This document shows positions 1 through 13,400 of a DNA stretch of 64,000 nucleotides, piece after piece. The stretch lies in NCBI GenBank assembly GCA_002633005.1, contig NMRA01000039.1, positions 786,335-850,334 of the forward strand. Direction: 5' to 3'. How positions within the stretch are numbered: the stretch's first letter is position 1; each line of letters opens with the position of its first letter. The notes beneath the pieces are model-generated. The model was given only the letters and a program-made list of their open reading frames with translations, was not told the origin of the DNA and ran no database searches. The DNA is from Phoronis australis. Its lineage: Eukaryota; Phoronida; Phoronidae. The position numbers and the translations under genes are program-made.

Positions 1-3000
1 GGGAACACCTTTCCCAAACATGCGTTGCAATCTCAGTAGTTAGTGGGAACAAGTGTCCCTCCATACCATACACGTGACCAACACAGTTGACCAACAGAGT
101 GCGCCTCTGTATGACTTTCACCAGACAGCGAATGAAGTAAAAAAGTACCCAAAACGCAATAAAACGAATTTGCGGTACTGAGAAAGAACAGCTGAACGGC
201 TCACTTAACATTTTTTGAAGATTACCAATAAAGATGATTAATTTGGCAAAAATAGACAATACTGCTTTTAATTTGCTTTGGTGAATCCCGCCCACACAAA
301 TCATCCCCATGCTAGTGAAAGCCACACAAAAAATGACTTGTAATTATTTTAATGCATACAAACACATGCCTTAGGTTACAAAAGTACTGGATTAAAAACA
401 TATAGCTTAGAGCCGGATCCCGGCAGGAAAAAATGGAATGGGACAGAGGTGGTTAATTTCTATTAGGGAAGTTTTGGCATTGAGAGGGTGGAAAACTTTG
501 CCCCGTTAATTCTCCCCCACCCCTGGCTCAGCACAATGAATTATACCCATGATAACGACAAGGGCAAATCGCACTACAGCACACAACCTCAGTATTGTTG
601 AGCAATGATTTCCATGCGAAAATGCACCAATCAGAAGTTATCAAGTGAATCAAAAACGTTTGAAGTGTCCGCCAACCCAGCTCTATTGAACCACTATATT
701 GCCAAGACAGCCTGCCTTGAGAGAGACAAACATAGAAATGTAATATTAGACCCAGAAGGGTGTCCCTCTTAGGTCCCAGGTACAACAGCTTCTCTATTTT
801 CTCCCTCTCAAATATCCTGGGCTGGTGGACACTCCACACACAACATACTATAAACACAAGTCCACACCTCCAACTAGTGAGCACAGGGGGTCTAATTTAA
901 AAAGAAAGATACTTTATCTAATTCCATGCACTAAATTAACTGATGCAACACCTACTAAATCTTAACACTACAACTTACGAGTCCTCTGATACCACACAGT
1001 TAGCTTGTACATGCACTCACCAACCATGCTTTTTCCCATGATGGCCAATTCCAAATGGGTCCATTAAGTAGTCTGAGATCATTCATTAACAAAAACTTAC
1101 ATGAGCCGACATGGACATCAGATGAACGTCAGATAAGAAAAACCACAGCTTTTAAACCAGCCCCCCACCTATTCTGTCCAAGAAGTCAACCTCTGATTTA
1201 GACTATATTACTGATGTAACACTGGTCTTCACTTGTTCCTTACTTATATGAGAAGTGATTTCTGGGTTTGCTCAGAACCAATAGTTTGTTATTCCAAGGC
1301 ACCCCACTCCTGGCATTACATGACAAGCCAACTTCTAGAGCCTGAGCTCAAACAACAAACTGTCAGCTCATTGGGAGCCAAGCAATCACCTCAAGGAAAA
1401 ATTTGAAACTAATGGTAATGGTCCGATATAACCTGCCCGAATTCTAAGAACCATTATTTTCCACAGAATAACGGGCATCAATCTGCCAAAGCAATTTCAT
1501 AAAGGTAAGTGGTCTAAATCCAATTTTTTTGAGATGGAAGGCAGGTATATAGTGGTTTCAAGTGCGCTACAATTTGTTCTCCCACACAGCACACAGTACA
1601 TACGGGAAATTGCTCAACAAAAAACAAATATTACATGTCCTCTCTTATCAGCACTGTTTGTACTGAACATCTGTCATCAACCAACATGTGGTAATATTTT
1701 GGTTATTTGCAATTACATAGCAAGCCCTTCTACTACAGAAAAATGTAAATTTTGGCAACGCTGGGTACAGCAATTGTTCAATGCCTTAGCACACAATATG
1801 GCTGCTATGTGGAATTCTGTTTTGTCAATTTTTTCAGAAAAATAAAAATCAATGAAATTTGAGTCCATTACCAGCATGGGTTGCACTTTGAGAATGTTAT
1901 AAAATAACTTTTGGTAGATTCTCCAATTAATTGCAGCAACGTGACTTGCCTTTGAAAAATGACAATTTTGGCAATTATTTTTAAATGCAACTATTTTCGT
2001 GCAAACTAGTGGCTACAGAATTACCATAACTGTGAATAAGGCAAGAATTACAGTAAATTCTTCCAGCATGAGAACTTAATACAGAAACAGACGTCATACT
2101 GTGAACCACAGCCTATACAGTGTTCAGAGAAAAAATGCCAGTAGCTTCACACCCAGCCTCTATTATCATCACAGTCTGGTCAACAACTCGAAAACGAGAT
2201 CCCTTTGGTCAATTTTTTTACCATACTAACCTACCACTCCATTTGAACGCGTAATTCAACATTTCAAATAGCGACTTATTTTTGTACTTTTTCCAAGACA
2301 AATAATTATTCAATTGTTTCTCAATATTTCAATTGCCTGCTGTTCCCTTTTGGATAATCTTGATGATACCAAAATAGCAGTGCAGTTGTACTGAAGATGA
2401 AACTAGAGCATTCGGCTAGAGTGACATTGTGAGCAGAGGGAATGACGATGATGACCAACGTTTATCATCAGGATTACGACTTGATGACGCCAGTTTAGGC
2501 TGTAAAAGCATGTTTTTATGTTCAGCTGATTTAAAAACACCGGTTGACCTCATCCTTGATTGACCAATAATGTATCAAATGTCAGAGTTGCGCACAATGC
2601 TAATAGAGGCTAGATGCGAGACAACGCCAGTGGCATGAGTCTATATGCAAAAGCACAGACCAAGAAATCCATGCAAACTTAAAATCCACAAAATTTTGTA
2701 CAATTCTACCATCCTACATAGCTGGTTGTTCTGTTACTATAGACACGTTTATCTCACTCAATCTATATATGTATACCCTGCTGTTAAATCCATACTCTTA
2801 GACATTTCACCTTAACCTCAGTCAGCAATATTTAAACTGAATTGGAACAAACCTTCACAATATGCAGACCCTGACTAGGTTTCTTTTTATTTGGCAATTA
2901 TCTTGTTTTATTTTCTCAGAGTTTAAATGCAAGTTAACAATAGATTCACTGTGTTAATTACAATTACTGTAGCTACAGAAACAAAAAAGAATTAATTCAG

Positions 3001-3623
3001 ACAAGTGCTTATCTTACACAGGAAAATATTCAGCAATTTGTCGTGATGTAGCATACATACACTGATATGGCACCGTGTAGATTTTGAACATTTCTGACTA
3101 AAAACACAGCACAGTGTAAATAATTTGTAATAAGAAAACTTGAAGCATTTGAGCACGCAGTTTGGCTTGAAAAACATAGCCATCAACATGAAGGCCAAAC
3201 AGCAACAAACTTGTACAACAAACATGTTTTGCTTGGAAAATAATGTAGAATGCGCAGTTAAAAACTCTGAAAAACACTTATTGCTCAATGGACAACCAAT
3301 CATGAGAAAATAAACCACCAGAAAACGACGAGTGCGCATAAATAACGACAATAACAGGGCACCCGTTCTCTCTGTACACTAAAGAAATAACGCAATATGA
3401 TTTAAGTAATTCCCGCAACAACAACAACAACAATAACATAATCAATAAGTAAATCGATACTCTAATAAATGACATAGTTGTAATAACTTACATTGACAAG
3501 AATAAACGAAAGAACGGTCACAAAATAACTAGGCTTTGTTTACGGATGGGTTGCGGAATCCCTCGTCAACCTTGGCACTTCTCAGTTCACTCGACGGAAA
3601 TGCGCAAAAAATGTGACACTACT
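1..3623. other. 3' UTR and downstream intergenic DNA
   Basis: No defensible gene. It holds the probable SPATS2 3' UTR, a short CAA microsatellite near 3415-3433, and a degenerate copy of the interspersed repeat family near 1845-2010 (with GGCAATTATTTTT). A stretch near 1225-1290 resembles one near 17785-17850. Open frames of 65-119 codons here show no family signal. Confidence 0.5.
2886..2912 (-). terminator. candidate polyadenylation signals for SPATS2
   Basis: Two AATAAA hexamers on the minus strand (TTTATT on the plus strand at 2886-2891 and 2907-2912) lie about 710-740 bases beyond the stop codon. They are the first good pair I noticed downstream. No transcript evidence is available, so this remains a candidate 3' end. 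Confidence 0.3.
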
Positions 3624-4426
3624 TCACAACTCAGGTGAATCCAGCTCGCTCATCTGAGTGACATCACTTTTCAGTAACGCATCGCCATTCGGTTTATCAA
3701 TCACGAGACTAGTGAGGTCATCGCCAATCTTACTCATACTCGGCTTTCGATCTGCAGACTCGCCAACGCAGCACCCATTCGGAATGATATCACCATTGAC
3801 CTTAGTGCCCTCTTTTGACGAGGCCTTCCTATCGGAACGATTGCGAGGCTTACGCTGTGGTTGTGCTGGGGCCATCTTGGTACTGTTCATGTTCGCATCT
3901 TTGTCATCGTGGCCATTCACCATATTGGTCACATGATCACCCGAGTCAGCACTAACATTCAGTTTGATGTTATCCTCCTGACCAATGACAGGGGTTCTTT
4001 TCGAGTCTTTAGTTTCTGACCATTGTCCAACCGACAGTACCTTGCTGTCATCTACTCCAGTGACCCCTACTGGTGATCCACTAGCTTTAGTGCTTACATC
4101 CTCAGATGCCTGATTCGACAACTGATCTCCTGGAGGCAGTGCAGTCTCCTTTTGACGGGGGCGCCGGTTGTTGGATTTTGTGCTATTGTCTCTTTGACCA
4201 ACGGAACTTTGCTCGTTCAACTTCCCTCGAGAATCAACAGTCTTTCCTGGTGCCTGAGGATTTGAAAGCCCAGATCGACTTCCAGAATTCTTATGCGCAA
4301 AACTCTGTCCCCTGCCAGGGTTCCGACTATAACTGTGCTCAGCGGTCCCTCCACCATTTTGTTTGGCCTGTTTATCAAACTCACGTTGCTTTTGACGACG
4401 ATGCGCACTTCGGCTCTTTGGCTGAC
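3624..4426 (-). CDS. SPATS2: SPATS2 exon M (terminal exon, long disordered tail)
   Basis: 803 bases including the TGA at 3626-3624; the acceptor is gattcatgtttcag. The split codon gives Gly, then [20 protein letters not shown], an Arg/Gly/Asn-rich part, and an acidic Asp/Asn/Ser-rich end finishing MSELDSPEL. 267 residues from one exon, no predicted folded domain. The RS/RG-like and Lys/Arg clusters ([10 protein letters not shown]) fit an RNA-binding disordered tail (inference). This tail explains much of the excess length over human members. The open frame runs slightly upstream of the acceptor, but the phase with exon L fixes the boundary. Confidence 0.88.
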
Positions 4427-7400
4427 CTGAAACATGAATCATCACTCGTTTCACACAAAGGGAGCTACTTAGCAGAGAGGAGTGACAAGAGAAATTTCTC
4501 AACAATTAATTCACTAAGGACATAAAAGAAAACCCTGATTAAGGCTCTGAAATATCCCAACTAAACTTAAAACCAACTGGATGATCGTAAATGCCAAGGT
4601 AACATATAAACTCAAACCACTGATTCAAGCTAGCTCTTACACTCATAACCAACACCTGATTTCAGTATTCGTCAAAATGGAGAGGGAGTTAACTGAATCT
4701 GTGAATGATTTTTATTTCCAAACAAAAGTGATGCCAAAACCACGAGTTCCAGATATTTGTCATTCTGCCACCAACAGTTGCACAGAGGTCAGCCACTGTG
4801 ATGACTGTAATTCAAATTTACATTAAAACAAAATCTAAAAGATGCCAAACATTCGTTCATGGCGATTTTCAATGTCAAAGATACCATGAGCTGCTCCCTC
4901 ACTCAAATATCTCAAAATTCTTCTGGGGGTACTTAGATCAAAATTAAGAATTCTAAATGGGTTATGATATAAATGCAGGTCAAGTCAGCCTACTAGGCAA
5001 TGAGTGCAGACAGTGCTATCATTAGTAGTCATCTCTGTTCTCATGTTCCCAAACAAAGAAGCAGCTCATCAACCTAAACAAATTCCTGGTATACCCTAAT
5101 GAGATCCCAGACTTTAATGATTAGTGCTAGTTAATGAGATAACTTATATAAATGATTTCTAGCCTGTGATGCTCTCATAATTACAAGGTTAAACATTTTT
5201 TTTTAGCAATTTTGAATTGAGAGTACAAGATCAAACTTCTGTCTTAAGTCCTTCGTCATTTTCATGAGACACGCTCCGGGACTTTTCAAGAACTCGGATC
5301 AAACATTATAGCTAAATTTGGTCAATGATAAAGGTTATTCATGAAAAGCAACATGGCTGTAACATGGCAAAATAGGCCAGTGCCCTACCCAAACACTAGA
5401 TGGAGTTGCCACTACCTGATCCCAGCCATTTAGTGGCTCAACTCTTAAATGCAAACAAAAGCTACCATGCCGTGAATAATGCGCTTAAGTCACGCATTTC
5501 TAAAGATATGCGTGACTTTTCATCATTCGTCCTTCTGAGCGACTTTTACCAGGATCAAAGAGAGCGCGGCACCAGAGTCGGACTCAGTTGCGATGACCGC
5601 ATTGTCTGATGCGAGCAAGACCCAATTAAGTGTAATTACCCGACCATAAACTGTAGTAAACATCTCTGCCTGGCGAATTTTCAAAATGCATTAACCAATG
5701 GTTTTCGTTAAAAACAAATACCACAGCACTATTCAGATGGAAAAAAAAAATAAGTTTGGTTTTCGATTTTTAAAAATCGATAACTATTAAGCTAAAAACT
5801 ACAAACATTGGGTACGACTGAAGATAAACGACTGTGCGTATTGATATACTCGGTGGATTTACAACCACTGATCAGAGTTAACAATATGGCGTGGATTATT
5901 CTTTTAATATACAACTAAGCTACATTGAAACATCTACAAACAACACACAGTGACTAAATTAGATGCCAATAACTTTTAAAACATCGCTTATGGTCCAGGG
6001 CATGCCGAACTACTTTACTCGAGGAGTAATACAATAACTGGACAACTGATATTTGCGGAAATGCGCAAATTTCAATAGTTAGTTTGTAGTTGTAATGGAA
6101 CACATGTGAAGACAAGAAGATGGATAGCTTTGTAGTCAACGAGAGAGAGCAAACAGTGGGTGAGGTTGGTCGCTGGGCAAGAGCTGTGATTTCATTTTTT
6201 ATGACTGAGGAAAAGCTAGAATAGTTATGTAGTTACTGCAACCAAAATTCATCCAGAGGTTCCAAATCCTCAATTTGGCTATCACCATATTAGCGGTTTT
6301 GATTTGAGTCCTAATAAAGATTGAACTTGAACTATTGACATGTGCAGTTTTGTTTGCTGTAATCTGGAAAGTCAGGGATGGGTTCACAATTAACTGACTT
6401 CTAAGTTGTTTTGATACTTGCTTTAAAAACAAAATAAGAAGATTGCAACCCTAACCGGTAAGAAAAAAACAAGTAGACAGGAGTATTAAAAATAAAGCAA
6501 TGAAAACATGTATGAAACATATTCAAAACCAACGTTCTATTGGGATCGAAGAGGTCCTTTGTCAAGATCACCACAAATTAACTTTTTAGTCTTTTTGTAA
6601 TATTTAAAATGTACCAAGTTAAAACTACTCTCCACATTGCACACTTTAACTCTGTGCAAATGCCAGTGAAAACCATTTCCATGTAATAACACTGTTGTTA
6701 AGAAAGTAGTGCTAGCTACTACCTTCCACTTCATCACCTCAGATCTACATCAATACAAAGAGCGTGTTGAATAGCCATGGTAAAGGTTGTCTGGGGCTTA
6801 GGGAACCAGAGCCCATGACCAGTATAATCCAGAAATTTTCCACATGACAAAGCATAAATGCAACAAAGCTACAAAGCAAAAACAAGTAGGCCAATACCTG
6901 CATTTTGGGAGCCCGTCTTGGACTTTTCAACATCACTTTTACCTGGGGCTCTCTGTGGGGGGGACGGTTGTCGTTTAACCTGAAACAAGAGTCGTCCAAA
7001 CAATAGAAACACAACGTCCACAAGGTGGCTGGGCTATGATTTCTAGGTGAAGCCTGTCAACTGTCATGATGGAAAGGTGCTATACCATTTCACAACATTG
7101 TGAGCACATTCAAAAAATGCAGTCCAATTTTTTCTCAAATATGAGCGAGACGACTGTAGCATTATGAATGTTATGGTTATTTCAAAACTTTTAAAAAATT
7201 GATATTTGAACAGATCTCAGTGTCATTTCACTTCAATGCCAGCCTACCAATGTCACACGAAATTGAAACTTATTAACGCAAAACAATCAGAAACTGCAAG
7301 CACCCATGCCAAAATAGGAAAAACAAATCAATTATACTTGGGCGTGGAAACCTGCCTCATTCTTTACCTATCACAGCACATGCTGAGTGGATTCACATGT

Positions 7401-10400
7401 CGCCTGTCAATTTTTGTAACATAATAATTCCGAGCAAGAGCTACTAAGGCAGTGCCTGTATTGTTCATTTCAAAACTTGAAGTTTTATGAATTTAATTAA
7501 AGTCCCAACAACTAATTTCACCCGAAACCAAACACTTCAAGAGGCTCACCCAGAAACAGAAAACTCAGTCTTTGAAGACCTACTTAACATCACATGTAAC
7601 CCAGTTTTTAAGTAAAAATAGATCAAAGGTCATGCCAAGGGTCAGCTTTGAGAAAACTGGATGAGATAACCACAGGCAAAACATTTGGAAAAAACAAACA
7701 AGACTGGTCAATACCAGCAAGCAGCGTTAATAAGTGATATGGTAACCCATGCCTAATTCTGGGGTCAAATATTGCCCCTCCACCCCGACATTGCCCAACG
7801 AAAAATATTCAAAGAGCACACAATATTCCTGACATCAAGTCCAAAATTCCGCTCCTGCTGAACAACGTCAGTTTTGGTAATTACTTGAGGCATCGTTGAT
7901 GAGGGGTGGGAGCCGCGCAGGAGAAGTTGCAATGACCCAAGGTATATCTGTAAATTTATTTATCATGCAAAGCCATTTAAAAGGAGATAGGAACAGAGTA
8001 TATATTGCAGGCAGTCTGGTACACCGTGTGGTACACATAGTACCAGACATGTGCAGGCCACTTGAGTGGGTCCATTGCACTGATCACCATTTTAATGCTT
8101 TATTAATATATCGATAAAACCGAGCTGAGGAGCTAGAGACCTGACTCAAGGGTTTGGCAGTGTGGCCCAGTGGGACTCGAACAGACACCATCCTTGAATA
8201 AAGGAAGCAGACACTTATCATACTAGGCCAAACTGCTTCCTAACAGAGTTTAATTTCCACATAGATTTACTCTTAGGCTACCTTGTGTTTATACTTATAT
8301 TTTGTAACCTATTGTACCAAGGGCTGACAGCCTAGTTTACTGAAATAAACTATACAATACATACACATCTATACATATATATATATATACATAAATACAT
8401 ATACATATATAAATATATATACTGTTAGTGGTACTATGTAACACTTGTTGTGCAAACTTAGCCAAACAAAATTCACAAATTACATTTTATAAAATCTCTG
8501 TTTGCAGTTTTATACTTCATTGCTCTTGTGATATTGTGCAAGTTTGAATAATGTTTGTCACTACTGAGATAGGTACTCAAGTATCACTTTGCCTCAATAA
8601 CAGTTGCCAACAACAATTCAAGTGCAGTCATTGCAGAGGCTAATTGTCATAACAATGATTTAATACCAGATTAGTGTTCAGCTAAGGAGTGTGGATCTGC
8701 CTAATTAGTGAACTTGCAAATTAATTATGGACATCTAGAAAATTAGTCCCTAGGATGGCTGCTGTGACCATGAGCATAACAGACATAATAACACGAGAAT
8801 TAATGATATTAATGAGGGATTTTCCAGATGGAGAAATGTAACCTTTAAAGTTGCACAATTCTAATGCCATGGTCGCATATCAGGGGAAGCTAGATCAGTC
8901 CAGCCAATTGAATTCGATCGCGATGTATAATAGCCTGATTGGGCAATTTTTGTCATATCAATCGTAGCGATTGGTGACTTTTGACGATGACATACAGAGG
9001 GCGGTTCCAATAATCTCCTGATCAATGGCCGACACTCAGTCAATACGACCATTTTTCTTCCGCAAACTCATTGGATCTGTGAGCACGGGTCAATCTGCCA
9101 GATGAGTCACACTTAAACTTGCTAAATGGCCTCTGTGTTCGGAGCCTGCAAGTCCAGTTATCCGATATGAGCGTTTAATAATTCACACTCCATCCCGATT
9201 TCCATTAATGACACATGTTTGCACGCAGCCAAGTGCTTCGAGGGTAACTTGTGAAGACTTTGTGTGTGTTCATTGCCTTAGCTTTTAACCGATTTTATGA
9301 ACATTTTATATTATAATTGACACTAAAGGACAAATGTTCAAGATTACTACCTTCCCGATAGCTTGCAATGGGAAACAACACTGATGCAACATATAACACA
9401 ATTATCAACTCCTCATATAAGTGAATACATCAGAGACCTCGCCAACCGTACAAACTCCACAGCTATGCTCACTGTAACTCATTGGGAAAAAAAAATTAAT
9501 GAATGAGTTAGGAACAACACTCAAGTTCAATTATTTCGGCAGCGTCAAAGCTCATTTTATTCATGGATGTTACTTGAAAACCCACTATCTGTTACTTTCC
9601 CAGCTTTTGAACTAAACCTCGTCATCTGACGCACGCAATTTAACTCGAAGTAAATTGCAGGAAATGTGCATGAATTCAGTCAACCGATCAATAAATTCCA
9701 TATTCATTTGTTAATTCATATTCTAGGATTTCGCACAAAAATAGCGATGTCAGTGTACTGATTAGTTTGTGTGGTAGTCGAAAAGAAAAAAAGAAATTAC
9801 TGGGTTTTTGAATGTCCAGGTAAATGCCAAAGCCTAAAAATTAACACATTCGGTAACACACGTCACTTGCCAGAGAGTTCTAACAAAAAAATAGTGACTT
9901 GCAGATCGTAAATAGTGAGTTTACGACCCATAATTCATTGAAGCTCACCATTCATGCAACTTAAATCTTGAGCTTGCTCACGTGACTGCATTAAACTTGC
10001 AAGAAATTCGCAACACAATACTGACCAAAAAATGACAGTATTTTCATCAATTTTCCACATGGCCATGTTGTCATTCATCATCCCGGAGATTCACATACGG
10101 GCCTGTATTAGAATGTGTGCTAAGCAATTGAATAATAAGTCCTAAAGGCAAAATTTTTGATCAATTTGAATATTAATTGGCATGAAATGAACAATTGATG
10201 TGTTTCCTTGATTATCCACGTATTTTGCACTAAATTAAACGGCCAGTCATCGCTGATTCCAATATGCTGGAGACACAGTGAAAGCCAAATTCGTTGCGTC
10301 GATGATGTCATAGACTTCAGGAGGTGTGAGCGCCATATCAGGATTTTTTTTTGGCACTAAACGGGGTTCGTGATGGGGTTGCTTGTATTGTAAAAGGCCT

Positions 10401-13400
10401 ACTTCATTAACGACTGGGGTATGCTATGACACCGTATGTTGGTGTTTTAGATAAAAATAGTCATTTAGGCACCATAGCAGGCCTTTATGTCTGTATTCCT
10501 TAGCAACAAATGAATTGCGCAATAATAAAATAACATTGTTTTCTATGTACTCCTACTGACCTTTGCTTCGAAACTTCAATTAAATAACAAGATTTGGAAA
10601 TCAGAAAAAAACAATTCAAATTCAAATTCAAAAACAAGTAAATGGCAAAAAATTTCATAAAACAATAAACAATAATCAGTCCAATAGTGGTCTAGCAAAC
10701 GAAAGGTTACACACAGCTAAATGACACAAAAATCCATACAGGTGAACAAATAATCACTACGTCAGTACAGGTCGTTATTGTAAGATAATCCACATAAATC
10801 GTCATAATGAAATTAAATACAGGGAAAGGTGACGTTTACTTTTAAAATTATATGACATAATTATACAAGTAGCACCGTCCAAAATGCTGAGAGCTGCAAA
10901 ATCTACTAGATACCACAAGTATTGACAAAAGCAGTCAGCTGGGAGTTACGCTGTGAATCACTTCAATGGTTCAGAGCTGGGGTCCAGGTGTTAGCAGATG
11001 CTAATGTATTACTTAGTGAATTGGCAAAATAAAGCTATTTCAAACACATACCACCATAAGTCAACAAATCCATAAATGAACCCAAACGTTATTCCCAAAT
11101 ATCATGGGCGGTGCAGCACTGAAAAAAGTGGGGAGCTAAAGCCCCCTCAGCCCCCCTGTGCAACGCCAATAGACCATGTGCGGCGTAGCACTGGCTATAG
11201 CCCCCACAGCCCCCTATGGTCCACCGCACATGAATATGGCAATAAAAATCTGCTAGAGGGTGACCTCTGTGTTAACGAGGTACCTTGCTGGAGCGTACAC
11301 CTCACTTGGTGAAGTTTCATTATCCAAGCACATGTAAGAGTACTGAGTAGACATGTGTTCTTAAAATCATTTAGGAACTGCATAGACATACACCACGTCA
11401 TCACTCAAGAGGCAAGGGGGAAAATATGCCCATTTATGACACAGGGGTTAGACTCATGGTGATGTCAATGTGTGGTCTATAAGGATATATCTCCATCACA
11501 GTACATATATCTGGGAAACTGGTTCACCTTCTAGAGGAACCGTAAAGTTCAAAAACCGGGAGCCACTGTTCACGATTCCAAGATTTGATCATATTTCACT
11601 AGGCTTACCATACAAACAGGTACACAACAAAACAACAGTCCCACTCCATCACTGCCTGAACCTACCATTGACAATCAACACAGCGATGTAGTGCATTAGG
11701 ACATGATCACGACGTCAAGTGTCACACGTGGTCGTGTTTTGCAGGCGATGGGATTTACATTGTAAGCTTATATGCACTGCAGCGACAGAATTTACTCTAG
11801 CCTTAAAGCACTGGAGCTTCACACGATCGCCAGTCCTGGCAAGGAACAACAGGACAAGGAAGATCAGCAAATGGACACTGGTGACAGATTTTCTGCGGTT
11901 ACAACCCATTACCATGATGCCCTCGTTTGCACTGCCTATTGAACCTGCCTATAGCGCATGTAGGTGAAAATCCCTACACTGATGAAGCGTCAGCAGACAG
12001 CAAGTCAGTCTCTTGGATGCCATACAAGGTTATGATTTCAGTTAGTAGCTGGCAGATTTAAAAAAATAAAAAAGTTTGTTTTTGTTGAATTTTGCTGGTT
12101 TGAACAAAAATGTTAGTGCAAGGAAATAGGTCACTGCTATATTGTTTGTCACCGCGTGATGTTATCACTTCTGTCCCTATGTTTACGACCAGATAAAATC
12201 CCGCTTTATCAAGCCTCGCCAACTCTAACAATAGATCAGTCTTGGGTACACGAGGGATTGGAGCGTAAGAGTTTTGATGTTGTGACATAACACTTTCTTG
12301 GGGCTATGGGGTAAAAATGCACAGATTCATAAAGAAATGTGGGCAAAAGATGTGAGAATTTTACTAATGGTCTTTTATCAGAAGCCACATAGCTAATTCG
12401 AGTTATTTTTAACCGACGTGGCTCGACAAGTCAGTCCCAAACCCTCACTAAAAATATTGCATCAGACAAAATTAAGCTATTTTGGCCTAATAAGCCATCT
12501 CAACTCCCCGAGTAGCATGCGACTAAGGTGTGCAAACAACCTTGACGAGGGTTCACTGCATCCATTTCCCAGAAGGATGTAGTTTGGTAAGCCTACCTTA
12601 CGTGAATCCTGCAGCCTCTTTTGCAAGTCCGTGAGTTCCTCGTGGCTCACTTGTTGTACGTTGTACGTTTGACGTAGCACCTGCACTGCTGATGAACCTT
12701 GGGTAATGAAGAACAATCAAGTACAAGTCAAGCCTTTTTGGTATTCGTAAAACTTAGTGAAATTAAAGTGGCAAAATTGAGGTAAGTCCTCATCTATTTA
12801 GCAAAGGATATGGCGAACAAGTTAAATTTTCTTTGGTCAAATTTCTCGACAAAAATAAAGCTTAAGAAAACTTTACTCAATTATCAGCTTGTAGGCTGGT
12901 ATTAAGTAAAAAATCAATAGGTTTTCTACTAACAGAAAGTGCACATTTTTACTTAAAATCTAATTTTGCAGACATTTAGCTAAATACATAGACTTGTCAA
13001 TAAAGTCCAACGTAAAATTAAACAGATTATCACGCCAAGTTTGGGTCAACGCAAACATTAAGGGTAGCGACCACTCCTAGACTTTCAGTAACTTCACTTT
13101 TAGAACACATCACGTGTCCTTTTGTACTCAGCCTAATGCACCTAGGAGTTTTGAGTTTCTCAACACCCCAGGCCATAAGGTTATGTAAAACCCTAGAAAA
13201 ATGTCAAATTTGGTTAAGTTCGGACCATCATAACTCAAAAATGGCTGATTGGATGGATTCACATGAAACGCTTTATGTAGTGCTCTCCAAAAGACTGTTA
13301 GAAATTCATGTTATCGGTACTATTGTTTGGCTATCAATGTACCTTTCTTTTTCACTGAATTTAATCAAAAGGCATGGTCAGGTGATCTAATAAATGACAG

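Larger units (their letters stand above)
6980..12596. other. SPATS2 intron K-L
   Basis: About 5.6 kb. It holds a tRNA-derived unit (8160-8240), a TA-rich microsatellite (8368-8422) and a decayed pair of GC-rich direct repeats near 11104-11215 (GCAGCACTG / GTAGCACTG each followed by AGCCCCC). The rest shows no recognisable feature. Confidence 0.6.

Noticed and set aside
528-884. 118-codon minus-strand ORF
   Set aside because: Composition is random-looking with many Cys and Trp, no family pattern, and no splice or conservation argument. Expected by chance in 64 kb.
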